Positions 1-9,400 are shown, counted from the first letter of the stretch. The stretch is 30,918 bases of DNA from CAYRFF01 sp964436125 (GCA_964436125.1 CAYTBT010000033.1:1-30918); one strand, 5' to 3'. Numbers and translations: made by a program. Notes: generated from the sequence alone by a model not told the origin.

Positions 1-135
1 TTGTCTTCTGTGGCTTTTGCACTTCCTTTTGCATTTCTATTGCACGTTTTGGGTTTTACTGTGGTTGCGTAAGAGTTCTTCGAGGAAAGAGAAATCTCAA
101 GCCATGAAGTCCTTCGATCCTTTGAAGGGTTTACC

Positions 136-194
136 GTGTATTAAGGTCTTTACCAATACACATACATTGAAACGTAGTGAAATGTATGCGTATT
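136..194. repeat. Two overlapping, mutually exclusive inverted repeats
   Basis: GTGTATT (136-142) pairs with AATACAC (155-161), with an inner GGT/ACC pairing. The segment 155-168 can instead pair with 181-194 (AATAC-A-CATACATT against AATGTATG-C-GTATT), giving 13 of 14 paired positions. The two hairpins share bases 155-161, so only one can form at a time. This geometry resembles attenuator or antiterminator pairs, but no regulatory role is shown. Confidence 0.45.
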
Positions 195-228
195 GGATAA
201 AGCCTTTCAGAGATTGGAGGCGAATGGA

Positions 229-314
229 CATTTGCGGAAGCGGGATGAAATTTCGGCTTTTCATCTACCGGTTAAAGCTTGGATAGGGAATGCGCAAGGG
301 CATTTGCGGAAGCG
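229..314 (+). repeat. Direct repeat of the CATTTGCGGAAGCG motif
   Basis: Identical 14-bp copies lie at 229-242 and 301-314, 72 bp apart. A reverse-oriented relative (GCTTACG) follows at 335-341. Related copies lie upstream of or next to the genes at 1433, 2276, 5794 and 28612, so it is a recurrent intergenic motif rather than a one-off. Confidence 0.5.
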
Positions 315-391
315 AGCTAATATAAACGCTTATTGCTTACGCCGATACCATATATCAAAATCAGATTTTTTAATTTCAAAACGATTATTTT

Positions 392-1177
392 ATGGGAAAA
401 ACTGAGATTCAAATTGCGAAAAGAGTAAAATTCATCCTGGGTGACATTGAGGGCGCGAATAGAAAGTTGTCGGAAGGCGATGCGAAGATTACAGTGCGGA
501 AGCGCGAAGTGGATGAGCATGGCAGGGCGAAGATGAAGGAAATGGATGTGGACGATGCAAGAGAGAAGAAGCTTAAGAAAGCATTTGTCAGGTTGATCAG
601 ATCATTGGTATTTGTGGAGCGTCTCGATGCATTTATGTACATGAATATATTTGAAGATGTGGCCGAAGATAAGATATATGACATAGGCGATAAGGTCGGT
701 GCGGCGGCCAATGCTTGTGCAATGGATTATTACTACCATCTTAATTCTTCTTTAAACTCTGTAAGTACCACGATAAAAAAGTTTAAGTCAATGGACATCG
801 TTCAGCAACTTTTTATGAAGCCGGAAGTGAATTATACACCCGGTAAGCCGGATGGAGACTTAATCCGATTGGCGATAGGTGATATCGAGAGGGAGAAGGG
901 GCAAATTCACGTGCAAAAACTTAAGGCAATGTTGTTTATCAAGCCCGTCGATATGAGTGATGGCGAGGTATTTGACCTCTGTATGCAGATTGCTGATGAG
1001 CTGGGTGATAATTGCTTTATTCCTGCTTATTGGGGAGGTGGAATCTCCTTTGCGAATGAGCTTGCAGAGAGGCTTGTGCTTGAGAATGCCCAGGTGACTT
1101 TTACCGATGAGCAGATGGATAATTTTAAGAATGTATGGTTGAAAAGTCAAGGTAGAAGCCTTGAAATCGGCGAATAA
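392..1177 (+). CDS. Uncharacterised protein, paralogue of the next gene
   Basis: This is a 261-residue soluble protein with no signal peptide, membrane segment or motif I recognise. It is clearly related along its whole length to the product of 1433-2218. Both start with about eight variable residues and then a KRxKxxxGDxE block, share a central YMNxxED/YLNxxED segment, an LFMKPEVNY/LFLQSEVNY block and an IGDIxRxExG block, and end with a conserved DxxxFxxxW-type tail. The N-terminal third is rich in Lys, Glu and Asp. Charged soluble proteins in tandem paralogous pairs are common in accessory regions, but no function can be assigned. The ATG start is supported by gapless N-terminal alignment with the paralogue. 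A terminator-like hairpin follows directly. Confidence 0.8.
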   Translation: MGKTEIQIAKRVKFILGDIEGANRKLSEGDAKITVRKREVDEHGRAKMKEMDVDDAREKKLKKAFVRLIRSLVFVERLDAFMYMNIFEDVAEDKIYDIGDKVGAAANACAMDYYYHLNSSLNSVSTTIKKFKSMDIVQQLFMKPEVNYTPGKPDGDLIRLAIGDIEREKGQIHVQKLKAMLFIKPVDMSDGEVFDLCMQIADELGDNCFIPAYWGGGISFANELAERLVLENAQVTFTDEQMDNFKNVWLKSQGRSLEIGE

Positions 1178-1194
1178 GTTTTATGGGAGTAGGT

Positions 1195-1227
1195 GAGAAG
1201 CCCCGGACAGGGCTTTTCTCCCTTTTA
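1195..1227 (+). terminator. Probable rho-independent terminator after gene 392-1177
   Basis: AAGCCC (1198-1203) pairs with GGGCTT (1210-1215). Outer GAG/CTC pairing across a TT bulge extends the stem, which is followed by CCCTTTT. It lies 18 bp after the stop codon. Confidence 0.6.
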
Positions 1228-1342
1228 GCTTGTGATATATTGTCAGAAAGTTGTTTGCTCAGCAAGCCGAATGTTATCCGGGCGTATAAACCGCCTAAGG
1301 CCTACGGCTCAAGAAAACACTGGGAAGCGGAATTGCATGCGA

Positions 1343-1356
1343 CATTTGCGTAAGCT
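1343..1356 (+). repeat. Copy of the CATTTGCGTAAGCT intergenic motif
   Basis: This copy lies about 75 bp upstream of the ATG at 1433. It matches the copies at 229, 301, 5709 and, in reverse, 2245, 28547 and 28563. It could be a promoter-proximal element or a small dispersed repeat. Confidence 0.45.
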
Positions 1357-1432
1357 AATAAAAGAAACTGCTATTAACCGAAACCCTTTCAGGCATAAAC
1401 AAAATTATTTCTTAATTAAAATAGAATTAAAC

Positions 1433-2218
1433 ATGAAAAATAAAAAGATTAAAGTAATGAAAAGACTTAAGATTTATACGGGTGATGTTGAAATGAGTGA
1501 GGGGAAGCTGAGTGGAATGAGCCCGGATAGTATTGCAAGGATATTAATGATGGATGAAGCTGAGATCAAGGAAGATGTGATGGTCAAGATGGATGATAGG
1601 ATGAAAGAGAAGCTGAAAGGTATGGCTGACCTATTTAAGCCTCATATTGAGATTAAGGAGTTGAGCTCAATTATGTACCTCAATGTTTATGAAGATATAA
1701 GGGTTAAGGAGCTGCTTGACTTCGGTAAGAAAATAGGAGCTTCTAGTAAAATTATCGGGGATAATAGTTTTGGTTATATTGATAAAAAGGGGCTTATACT
1801 GTTAAGTAAGGTTACGGATTTTAAGAATGAGGCCATACTGAAGCAACTATTTTTGCAGTCTGAGGTGAATTATGGCAAGAGCGATACCGATAACGATTTT
1901 ATCCGCGTCATTATCGGAGATATTAGGAGAAGTGAGCGTGGCGTATGCATTGAAGAGGTGAGAGCAGTCTTGTTTATTCTAGCAGTGCGGATGGATGCAA
2001 CGGAAACATTCGATATGTGTATGGGGATAAAAGATATTCTCGGGGAAGCATGCATAATTCCTGAGTATTGTCAGAAACCCATCGAATATGCTGATGATAA
2101 TATACGTGCTACGGTTACAGCTGATGTTCACGTAAAATACGACGAGGAGGATCTGGATTTTTATCATAGGAAATGGAAGCCCTTGAATACAGGCAACTAT
2201 AACTTTGAAGAGGAATGA
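1433..2218 (+). CDS. Uncharacterised protein, tandem paralogue of 392-1177
   Basis: This 261-residue protein is the same length as its upstream paralogue. The frame is open further upstream, to 1232, but the ATG at 1433 gives an N-terminus that aligns residue for residue with the first gene (MKNKKIKVMKRLKIYTGD against MGKTEIQIAKRVKFILGD). I therefore chose it. Shared blocks are YLNVYED, IGASS/VGAAAN, LFLQSEVNY, IGDIRRSERG and a C-terminal DLDFYHRKW. There is no signal peptide, no transmembrane helix and no catalytic motif I can name. The gene lies 255 bp after the first with a terminator between, so the two are probably transcribed separately, each with a TTTGCG/AAGC motif upstream. The function is unknown; tandem duplication and divergence is the clearest statement possible. 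Confidence 0.8.
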   Translation: MKNKKIKVMKRLKIYTGDVEMSEGKLSGMSPDSIARILMMDEAEIKEDVMVKMDDRMKEKLKGMADLFKPHIEIKELSSIMYLNVYEDIRVKELLDFGKKIGASSKIIGDNSFGYIDKKGLILLSKVTDFKNEAILKQLFLQSEVNYGKSDTDNDFIRVIIGDIRRSERGVCIEEVRAVLFILAVRMDATETFDMCMGIKDILGEACIIPEYCQKPIEYADDNIRATVTADVHVKYDEEDLDFYHRKWKPLNTGNYNFEEE

Positions 2219-2244
2219 ATTGCCTGGTGCTTGGTGGGATTTAT

Positions 2245-2257
2245 AGCTTACGCAAAT
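2245..2257 (-). repeat. Reverse copy of the TTTGCG-AAGC motif
   Basis: AGCTTACGCAAAT lies 19 bp upstream of the ATG at 2276, between two genes. It is the reverse complement of the motif at 1343-1356. Confidence 0.45.
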
Positions 2258-2275
2258 ATTTTTATATTACTAAAA

Positions 2276-2644
2276 ATGAAAAATAATTCAATTATGTCGA
2301 GAACTTATAAAGTTTATGTAATACAATTAAGGAGAAAAGTTTTTAAAAGAAGAAAGAAATTCCGTAAAGCAAATCCGGATTATAATTTGAGACCGGAATG
2401 CTTTTACGTAGGGATGACAAGCAAAACGCCTGAAGTGCGATTCCTTGAACATATCGAAAGAAGGCGCAACAAAAAGGGGCATAAACTATTTTCAACAATT
2501 GCTGCTGATTTTGGATTCAAATTAAGGCCGGATTTATACGAGAAATTCAATGAAAAGCCAATGAATAGAGAAGAGGCTGAAGCAATGGAAGCAAAATTAG
2601 CCGAGGATTTGAGAGCACAGGGCTATGGCGTGTGGTATAATTAG
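2276..2644 (+). CDS. Small GIY-YIG-like nuclease-fold protein
   Basis: This 122-residue basic protein has the layout of a minimal GIY-YIG domain. There is a first strand YKVYV (residues 11-15), then FYVGMTSKTPEVRFLEH, where YVG (44-46) matches the YIG strand and Arg55 and His59 match the usual helix residues. A Glu105 in AMEAKL sits where the metal-binding glutamate is expected. The first GIY tripeptide is degenerate (VYV), and an unusually basic insertion (residues 19-31) separates the two strands. GIY-YIG proteins cut DNA or RNA in repair, restriction and homing. Here the activity is inferred from motif spacing only. The ATG at 2276 is preferred over the upstream frame opening at 2231 because the extra N-terminus is hydrophobic noise read through a repeat motif; ATG 2294 is also possible. 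Confidence 0.6.
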   Translation: MKNNSIMSRTYKVYVIQLRRKVFKRRKKFRKANPDYNLRPECFYVGMTSKTPEVRFLEHIERRRNKKGHKLFSTIAADFGFKLRPDLYEKFNEKPMNREEAEAMEAKLAEDLRAQGYGVWYN

Positions 2645-2677
2645 CATAGTCAAATTCAATCGATTATATCAAGAACG

Positions 2678-5165
2678 AAACCGGTAAGGTTTTCAAAACC
2701 TTACCGGTTTGAAAACCTATAAACAACAGCTTCAGCCATTAAAGCTATTCGCCCGATAAAATCACAACATCAGGCTGGCAGTGGATATATTTACACGGTG
2801 GAATATATTGGAGAAAGAAACCTGTAAGGTTTTTAAAACATATCCGGTTTTTAACAAGTAGGCTGCAGAGTTTTAATAATTAAAGGGAAATCGATATCTT
2901 TATATAAAACAATAAATATGAAGGTCTTTTCTTCCTTTGAGCCGGATTCATTTTATCACGTTATCAATCACGCGGTTGGAATTGAAAACCTGTTTCATAG
3001 TGCTGATAATTATGTATATTTCTTGAAGCGATATACGCAGTATATGCCCTCGGTGTGCGACACATACGCCTATTGTCTAATGCCTAACCACATACACTTT
3101 CTCGTTAAGACATATCCGGAAAAGGAATTAAAAGATCATCCGAAGTTTAAAGGCAATTTCCATAAACTCGTTATGCAGGAACTCAGTAATTTGTTAAACG
3201 CGTATGCCAAGGCATTTAACAAAATGTACAATAGAAAAGGAAGTCTTTGGTTGAATTCTACTAAGAGAATTAAGCTAAGTACATTACCATATTTGGTTGA
3301 AGTAATCGAGTACATTCATCAGAATCCCATACATCATGGATTCTGTGAAAAGGCAGAAGACTGGAAATATAGTTCATATAATAAGCTATTTTCTGAATCG
3401 CCTACTCTGTTAAATCGAGAGGCAGTAATCCGATATTTCGGTGGATTGGAAAAGTACCTAGAATATCATAGACAGAATGCGCTGCCCCTAATTGAGGAGT
3501 ATGAATATTAAATTACGGAAACAGTGTTTGAATGAAACCTGTAAGGTTTCCAAAACCTTACAGGTTTTTAAACGTTAGGAACGTAAAAACCGCCCCATAC
3601 ATTTAAGCTTACAGCCAAATAAAACAAGCACATCGAGAAGATAGTAGAATATATTTTACGCAGTTAAATCCGTTATGGAATGGAACTGTAGTTTTAAGGT
3701 TTTTAAATGGAAAGACTTACTAACTTATTACCGGATACAATCACTACGCCATTTTAGTAGTTGGAGACATATAAATGGTTGATTTTTACATGTAACGAAA
3801 CCTGTAAGGTTTTAAAAACCTTACAGGTTTTTAAACTTAGGAACGTAAAAAATCGCTCCATACATTTAAGCTTGCCACCCGATAAAGCCACCATATTGCG
3901 CTGATAGTAGAATATAATATACGCAGTTAAATCCGTTGTGGAATGGAACTGTAGTTTTAATGTTTTTAAATGGAAAACATACTAACATATTACCGGATAC
4001 AATCGCTAGGCTATTTTGGTAATTGGAGACATATAAATGGTTGATTTTTACATGTAACGAAACCTGTAAGGTTTCCAAGACCTTACAGGTTTGAAAACCT
4101 ATAAACAACAGCTTCAGCCATTTAAGCTATTCGCCCGATAAAATCACTACATCAAGTTGGCAGTGGGCATATTTACACGGTGGAATTTATTGGAGAACGA
4201 AACCTGTAAGGTTTTTAAAACCTTACAGGTTTTTAAAATAATAAACAACAACCGACTTCAAAACTTTACAGGTTTTTAAACTTAGGAACGTAAAAAAACG
4301 CCCCATACATTTAAGCTTGCCACCCGATAAAACCACCATATTGCGCTGATAGTAGAATATAATATATGCAGTTAAATCCGTTGTGGAATGGAACCGTAGT
4401 TTAAGGTATTTAAACTGATAAACTTACAACTCTTACTAACATATTACCGGCTACAATCGCTACGCCATTTTGGTAATTGAAGACATATAAATGGCTGATT
4501 TTACATGTAACGAAACCTGTAAGGTTTCCAAAACCTTACAGGTTTTTAAAATAATAAACAGCAACCGGCTTCAAAACCTTACAGGTTTTTAAACTTAGGA
4601 ACGTAAAAAAATGCCCCATACATTTAAGCTTACAGCCAAATAAAACAAGCACATCGAGAAGATAGTAGAATATATTTTACGCAGTTAAATCCGTTATGGA
4701 ATGGAACTGTAGTTTTAAGGTTTTTAAATGGAAAGGCTTACTAACATATTACTGGCTACAATCGCTACGCCATTTTGGTAATTGAAGGCTTATAAATGGT
4801 TGATTTTTATATTTAACGAAACCTGTAAGGTTTCCAAAACCTTACAGGTTTTTAAACTTAGGAACGTAAAAAAACGCCCCATACATTTAAGCTTACAGCC
4901 AAATAAAACAAGCACATCGAGAAGATAGTAGAATATATTTTACGCAGTTAAATCTGTTGTGGAATGGAACCGTAATTTAAGGTATTTAAACTGATAAACT
5001 TACAACTCTTACTAACTTATTACCGCATACAATCACTACGTCATTTTCGTAAGTGGAGGCTTATTAATGGTTGATTTTTACTCAGGACGAAACCTGTAAG
5101 GTTTCCAAAACCTTACAGGTTTTTAAAATAATAAACAGCAACCGGCTTCAAAACTTTACAGGTTT
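2678..5165. repeat. REP family A array (nine palindromes plus half-units) surrounding RAYT1
   Basis: 33-bp palindromes with core AAACCTGTAAGGTTT, a 3-nt centre and the complementary arm lie at 2678-2710 (CCGG variant), 2818-2850 (degenerate), 3535-3567, 3798-3830, 4060-4092, 4200-4232, 4513-4545, 4819-4851 and 5090-5122. Single arms lie at 4261-4275, 4574-4588 and 5151-5165. Each arm is itself a small palindrome (AACCT-gta-AGGTT). Three related linker types of about 105-240 bp separate the copies. One linker (2711-2817) recurs almost unchanged at 4093-4199, so the transposase gene at 2918 lies inside the array. This is the layout of a BIME/REPtron, a RAYT gene with its REP sequences. No other gene is present in 3512-5187. 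Confidence 0.85.
2918..3511 (+). CDS. REP-associated Y1 (IS200-like) transposase, RAYT1
   Basis: This 197-residue protein belongs to the Y1_Tnp / REP-associated tyrosine transposase family, single-strand DNA enzymes that nick and rejoin REP-type hairpins through a 5'-phosphotyrosine. Visible hallmarks are FYHVINHAVG near the N-terminus, the HUH metal-binding pair His58-Ile-His60 in LMPNHIHFLV, and the helix with LLNAYAKAFNK followed by NRKGSLW. Tyr96 is the likely nucleophile because it is conserved in the second RAYT of this window. A C-terminal YIHQNPIHHG and YSSYN block is also present. Length is normal for RAYTs. The gene lies inside its presumed family A palindromes. Unlike a mobile IS200, it lacks paired terminal ends, as expected for domesticated RAYTs. 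The ATG start at 2918 follows an AT-rich leader. Confidence 0.85.
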   Translation: MKVFSSFEPDSFYHVINHAVGIENLFHSADNYVYFLKRYTQYMPSVCDTYAYCLMPNHIHFLVKTYPEKELKDHPKFKGNFHKLVMQELSNLLNAYAKAFNKMYNRKGSLWLNSTKRIKLSTLPYLVEVIEYIHQNPIHHGFCEKAEDWKYSSYNKLFSESPTLLNREAVIRYFGGLEKYLEYHRQNALPLIEEYEY

Positions 5166-5187
5166 TATACGCACAGTTTTTTTACTC

Positions 5188-5553
5188 TCAATTCCCCTTA
5201 TAAACCCGCGACAAAATCCGCGTAATAAAATCCAGCTTACCGCTTTTATTGCTATGTGCGACAGAGAACTGGGCGATGGTAACGACGGATCCTATGGTTA
5301 TGTAAAAAATCTTGTAGACGAGGTAATTGTATAATGTAAACACAAGCCATAGGGCAAGGCCTACGATGATAATACTGAGGACAAAAACTCCCCAGATAAC
5401 TGCACCTATTCCCAGTTTTTTCATTAAGAACCTGGCAAATGGGTTTCTCTCCTGGGAAAGACTTGCTATCTGGCTTGAGATAGTAATACAATCGAGATAT
5501 TTGAACGCGATAATGGCGAGGGAAACAAGGAAGATGAGTATATCCAAGAGCAT
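5188..5553 (-). CDS. Small integral membrane protein of unknown function
   Basis: This 121-residue protein has three predicted membrane segments at about residues 2-18, 48-72 and 78-97. A polar loop with ERNPFARFLMKK sits between the first two, and there is a basic tail. The NPFARFLMKKLG loop followed by long hydrophobic helices resembles small DUF-type membrane proteins (DUF5658-like), but I cannot confirm the family. The gene ends 22 bp from the last family A repeat arm and is divergent from the secreted-protein gene at 5794, sharing a 240-bp intergenic region that may hold both promoters. The ATG at 5553 begins directly with a hydrophobic segment. Confidence 0.65.
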   Translation of the reverse strand: MLLDILIFLVSLAIIAFKYLDCITISSQIASLSQERNPFARFLMKKLGIGAVIWGVFVLSIIIVGLALWLVFTLYNYLVYKIFYITIGSVVTIAQFSVAHSNKSGKLDFITRILSRVYKGN

Positions 5554-5640
5554 TGATTTGGCTGTAAAATGTGATTGTTGAACATAAAGTTTCTAGTTAA
5601 AGCGCAGTAGATAAAATATTTTATTTATGTAAGTGAAAAT

Positions 5641-5670
5641 TACACGTGTGAAAAGAAATTTCACATGTAG
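5641..5670. promoter_or_regulatory. Imperfect inverted repeat TACACGTGTG...TTTCACATGTA
   Basis: TACACGTGTGAAA and TTTCACATGTA form an imperfect dyad in the divergent intergenic region between 5553 and 5794. Closely similar dyads lie at 27284-27310 and 27372-27394, upstream of another secreted-protein gene. A shared operator or promoter element is one reading; a dispersed repeat is the other. Confidence 0.4.
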
Positions 5671-5708
5671 GTTTCATATTTGTATTACAGAAAAGAGTTT
5701 CAGGAAGA

Positions 5709-5722
5709 CATTTGCGAAAGCT
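5709..5722 (+). repeat. Copy of the CATTTGCGAAAGCT intergenic motif
   Basis: This copy lies 72 bp upstream of the ATG at 5794. It has the same motif core as the copies at 229, 301 and 1343, with A in place of G or T at the variable position. Confidence 0.4.
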
Positions 5723-5793
5723 GAATTATCAAATATCGCATTGTTTTAATCAAGCTCAAAAATTATTTACAAAACCATTAAAACCAAGGATAG

Positions 5794-6180
5794 ATGAGAA
5801 AATTTATAATGTTCAGTTTTTTTATGATTGCTGCAATCGGGCTTCAAGCTCAGATCAGTAACTATTTTTCACAGGATTATTTATACGAGGATGCGTATGG
5901 GCATCAATATAAGAGGAGTTCCAGTCTGTACCAGGACACGGATAATGACGGTTATATCAATTATTATGATCGTCACGACAAGAATCCCAATGTAGGCAAT
6001 TTTAACAGTATTTACGGGTCGGACACACCACTGTATAATTCTTCATCCTATTACCGGAATTATCGGTCATCAAGCTATGATTTCAGCACCGGCAGGACGA
6101 TTTATACCGGACCTCGCGGCGGTAAGTATTATATCAATAGCAATGGGAATAAGACCTATGTTGATGATGGCCTATTTTGA
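5794..6180 (+). CDS. Secreted protein with a TSP3-like calcium motif and PBCV basic adaptor-like domain
   Basis: This 128-residue protein has a signal peptide (residues 1-20, ending LQAQ) that suggests export to the periplasm or outer surface. Residues 48-62 (DTDNDGYINYYDRHD) match the spacing of a thrombospondin type-3/EF-hand-like calcium loop, with Asp at 48, 50, 52 and 59. The C-terminus (about 101-123), with YTGPRGGKYYINSNGNKTYV, matches the short PBCV-specific basic adaptor domain known from chlorella viruses and found in many Bacteroidota secreted proteins. The middle is rich in Tyr and Ser. The function is unknown; a cell-surface or envelope role is inferred from the signal peptide. 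A strong terminator follows. The start has a weak AAGGAT upstream. Confidence 0.75.
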   Translation: MRKFIMFSFFMIAAIGLQAQISNYFSQDYLYEDAYGHQYKRSSSLYQDTDNDGYINYYDRHDKNPNVGNFNSIYGSDTPLYNSSSYYRNYRSSSYDFSTGRTIYTGPRGGKYYINSNGNKTYVDDGLF

Positions 6181-6213
6181 CTTGAGGAAAGTAGGTGCTT
6201 GATTATCATGAAG

Positions 6214-6252
6214 ACCGACAGAGCGGTGTGCTTTGTCGGTTCTTTTCTGTTT
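6214..6252 (+). terminator. Rho-independent terminator after 5794-6180
   Basis: ACCGACA (6214-6220) pairs with TGTCGGT (6234-6240), with an inner AGC/GCT pairing. It is followed directly by TCTTTTCTGTTT. It lies 34 bp after the stop codon. Confidence 0.7.
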
Positions 6253-6289
6253 ATGGATATAGTAAGATTGGAACCTGTAAAGTTTTCAA

Positions 6290-6322
6290 AACCCTTCAAG
6301 GGTTCCCAACCCTTGAAGGGTT
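6290..6322. repeat. REP family B palindrome (copy 1)
   Basis: AACCCTTCAAGGGTT, centre CCC, then AACCCTTGAAGGGTT. It is preceded at 6271-6290 by a family A-like half (GAACCTGTAAAGTTTTC), giving an A/B hybrid. Confidence 0.8.
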
Positions 6323-6421
6323 GTAAAAATCTCTTTAAATTCTTTATCTTGCGCCTAAGAGCTTTAAGGCATCCGCTTTTTAAGGGTAGAAGGATTTTTG
6401 AAAAGAAGATCCTTATTAGTT

Positions 6422-6454
6422 AACCCTTCAAGGGTTTGGAACTCTTGAAGGGTT
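6422..6454. repeat. REP family B palindrome (copy 2), just upstream of the methyltransferase
   Basis: AACCCTTCAAGGGTT, centre TGG, then AACTCTTGAAGGGTT with one mismatch. It ends 29 bp before the ATG at 6484, so it lies in the promoter or 5' leader of the methyltransferase gene. The 100 bp between copies 1 and 2 shows no gene I can support. Confidence 0.8.
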
Positions 6455-6483
6455 GAGGTAACTTGAAAGTTTAAAATTTTACG

Positions 6484-9400
6484 ATGAATATGAATCAACT
6501 AGATACACTCATTTCCGATATTTCAAACAAGACTGCAAAGGATTTTTTCTTCAAGAAAATTAGTTCCTTTCAGCGGGATAACGATATATTTTACGATATA
6601 GTTAAGGATGAATCGAGGTTTGAAGATCCGGTAAAAATAGGTGAAGCTGAACTTAAAAATAGCGATGAACTCCTCGTGTTTACTTGTAAATACCGGGGTA
6701 AATTAACATCGCGCAGTGCAAAGAAGCGCCAATTTGAGATTGCAAAGAAGATACTCAAAGAGGATTTTAAAGATGGAGCGATTTTTATCTTCTACGACGA
6801 GAGCGGAAACTTCCGTTTCAGCCTTATAAGAAGGTATTATGGAAAGGATAAGAAATATTCCAACTGGAGGCGATTTACCTATTATGTACGTCATGATAAA
6901 AACAACAAAACTTTTAAAAAGAGAATATCTGAATGTGATTTTTCTTCCTTAAAGACAATTGAAAAAGCTTTCAGTGTAGAAGCTCTTTCAAAAGAATTTT
7001 ATAAAAAATTAAGCCACTGGTATTTTGCATCTTTAAATGAAGTCACATTCCCCAATGATATTGATGAGGATCAACATCAGATCAACTCTCAGGCAATGAT
7101 ACGATTGATCACCAGAATCATATTTGTCTGGTTCATGAAACAAAAAGGACTGATTCCGGAAGAAATATTTGATAAAGAATATCTCGATAGTATTCTCAAT
7201 TATGAGGATAAAACAGGTAGTACCTATTATAAAGCAATACTTCAAAATCTCTTTTTCGCAACTTTGAATACTGAAATGTCGGACAAAAGAAAGTGGATAA
7301 CATCAACCGGCTATGGAGTTCAACATTTTTATCGATATAAACGATTTTTTAATGAGGATGAAGCCGATACATTTCTTCAACTGATGAAAACTATTCCATT
7401 TCTCAATGGTGGATTATTTGAAAATCTGGATATTGTACAGACTGCTGATAAGGAAAAGGGAATCCCTAAAGTAGATAAACGCATCGATTGTTTTTCAGAC
7501 AATAAAAAGAATGAAGAACGCCTTATTGTTCCCGATTTTCTCTTTTTCGGTACACGCACTGCGGATATTTCGGCATACCTTGATGATGAAAGAAAAAAGA
7601 ATGTTGAGATAGAAGGCTTAATTGATATCTTACAGCGTTACGATTTCACCATTGACGAGAATTCTATCGATGATCAAGAGGTGGCATTGGATCCTGAACT
7701 CTTAGGAACGGTATTTGAGAATCTCCTTGCAAGTTATAATCCTGAAACCCAGACAACGGCACGTAAAGAATCCGGTTCATTTTACACGCCTCGTACCATA
7801 GTAGATTATATGGTAAAAGAATCGCTCTTTTATCATCTTAAGGGCAAGACAGAAGTTGATGATGAGAAGCTGGAACTACTCATTGAAGCTGATCAAGCAG
7901 GTGATCTCAGCGCAGAGGATAAACAAGCCATTGTTGAGGCATTGACGCATATAAAAATTCTCGATCCGGCTTGTGGGTCAGGAGCATTCCCCATGGGCTG
8001 CTTACAAGAAATGGTGCATTTATTAAACCTGCTTGATCCGCAGAATGCAATCTATAAAGATAAGCTTCAGAAAAAGTTAAAAGCCGATCTTGCTGATACT
8101 ATTGACGAAAGCAATTACGAGGAACTTAAATCCAATATCGAAGAAGTTTTCAATAATAGACTCAACGATCCCGATTATGCAAGGAAATTGTTTTTAATAC
8201 AGAATTGTATTTATGGTGTGGATATTCAAGCCATTGCCATGCAAATATCCAAACTCCGTTTCTTCATTTCACTCCTCGTAGAACAAGAAATAGATCCCAA
8301 TGAAGAAAATCTTGGGATTAAACCATTACCCAATCTCGAGACAAAATTCGTTGCTGCTAACACCTTAATTCAACTCGATAAACCATACAGTACAAAGAAA
8401 GAAGGTGCAGGAACAGGTTTTTTACAGGATCCACGCCTTATAGAGAAAAAAGAAGATCTCGCACAGGTACGAGAAAAATACTTTAATGCCAGGACTTATA
8501 AAACCAAGCGTAAATACCGCATACGCGATAAAGAATTACGAGAAGAAATTGCAGAATTATTAACCAAAGGAGGCTGGGCAGATAAGAGTGCGGAGAAAAT
8601 CGCAGAATGGGATCCATTTGATCAGAATGAAAGCAGCGAATGGTTTGAGCCGGAGTGGATGTTCGGGGTAAAAGCCTTTGATCTGGTGATCGGTAATCCG
8701 CCGTATATCCGATTGCAACGAGAATTTCCGGAAAACGATCGTTCAAAGTATGCGGACATATTCAAGGATCAAAATTACCAAACTTTCGATCGCAATGGAG
8801 ATATCTATTGTCTGTTTTACGAAAAAGGATTGAGTCTCACAGAACAAGGAGGTTTATTGTGTTACATTACTTCCAATAAATGGATGCGTGCGGGATATGG
8901 AAAGTCTTTGCGTAAATTCTTTTCACAGAAAAATCCTCTACTCCTTATTGATTTAGGACCGGATATCTTTGATGCTGCAACTGTAGATACCAATATTCTC
9001 CTCATAAAAAATAATAGTGTTTCTGATTGTAAACTTCAAGCACTAACTCTGGAAAGTAAAGAGCAGATTCTACGATTGCATACTGAACCTATGACACTCA
9101 TGGACGAGTTATCTCAAGAAAGCTGGATCATCCTTAGTCCTGAAGAGATGGCGATTAAAAAGAAAATTGAACGGATCGGTACACCGCTGAAAGATTGGGA
9201 TATCAATATTTATCGTGGAGTATTGACTGGATTTAATAAAGCATTTATAATAGATGGTGAGAAACGAAGGGAGTTAGTTAAAAAAGATCCCAAAAGTTCA
9301 GAAATTATCAAACCTCTTTTAAGAGGTAGAGATATTAAACGGTATAAGGTGGAATTTGCAGATAAATGGTTGATCAATACACATAATGGATACACAAAAG

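Larger units (their letters stand above)
1..391. other. Non-coding leader with hairpins, upstream of the first gene
   Basis: I see no convincing gene here. Short open frames exist but have no recognisable domain, overlap each other and run through repeats. The stretch holds two overlapping inverted repeats at 136-194, a small hairpin at 244-265 (GATGAAA/TTTCATC), and two copies of CATTTGCGGAAGCG at 229-242 and 301-314. The same motif family recurs near several other genes in the window. The region probably carries the promoter and 5' leader of the gene at 392. Confidence 0.6.

Noticed and set aside
17..405. Two short open frames at the left edge
   Set aside because: They overlap each other, run through direct repeats and hairpins, and show no domain or plausible start context.
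3866..4108. 80-codon minus-strand frame in the REP array
   Set aside because: It spans repeat linkers that are broken by stops in sister copies.
6199..6423. 74-codon open frame between REP copies 1 and 2
   Set aside because: It is translated from the terminator and REP palindromes; composition is that of the repeats.
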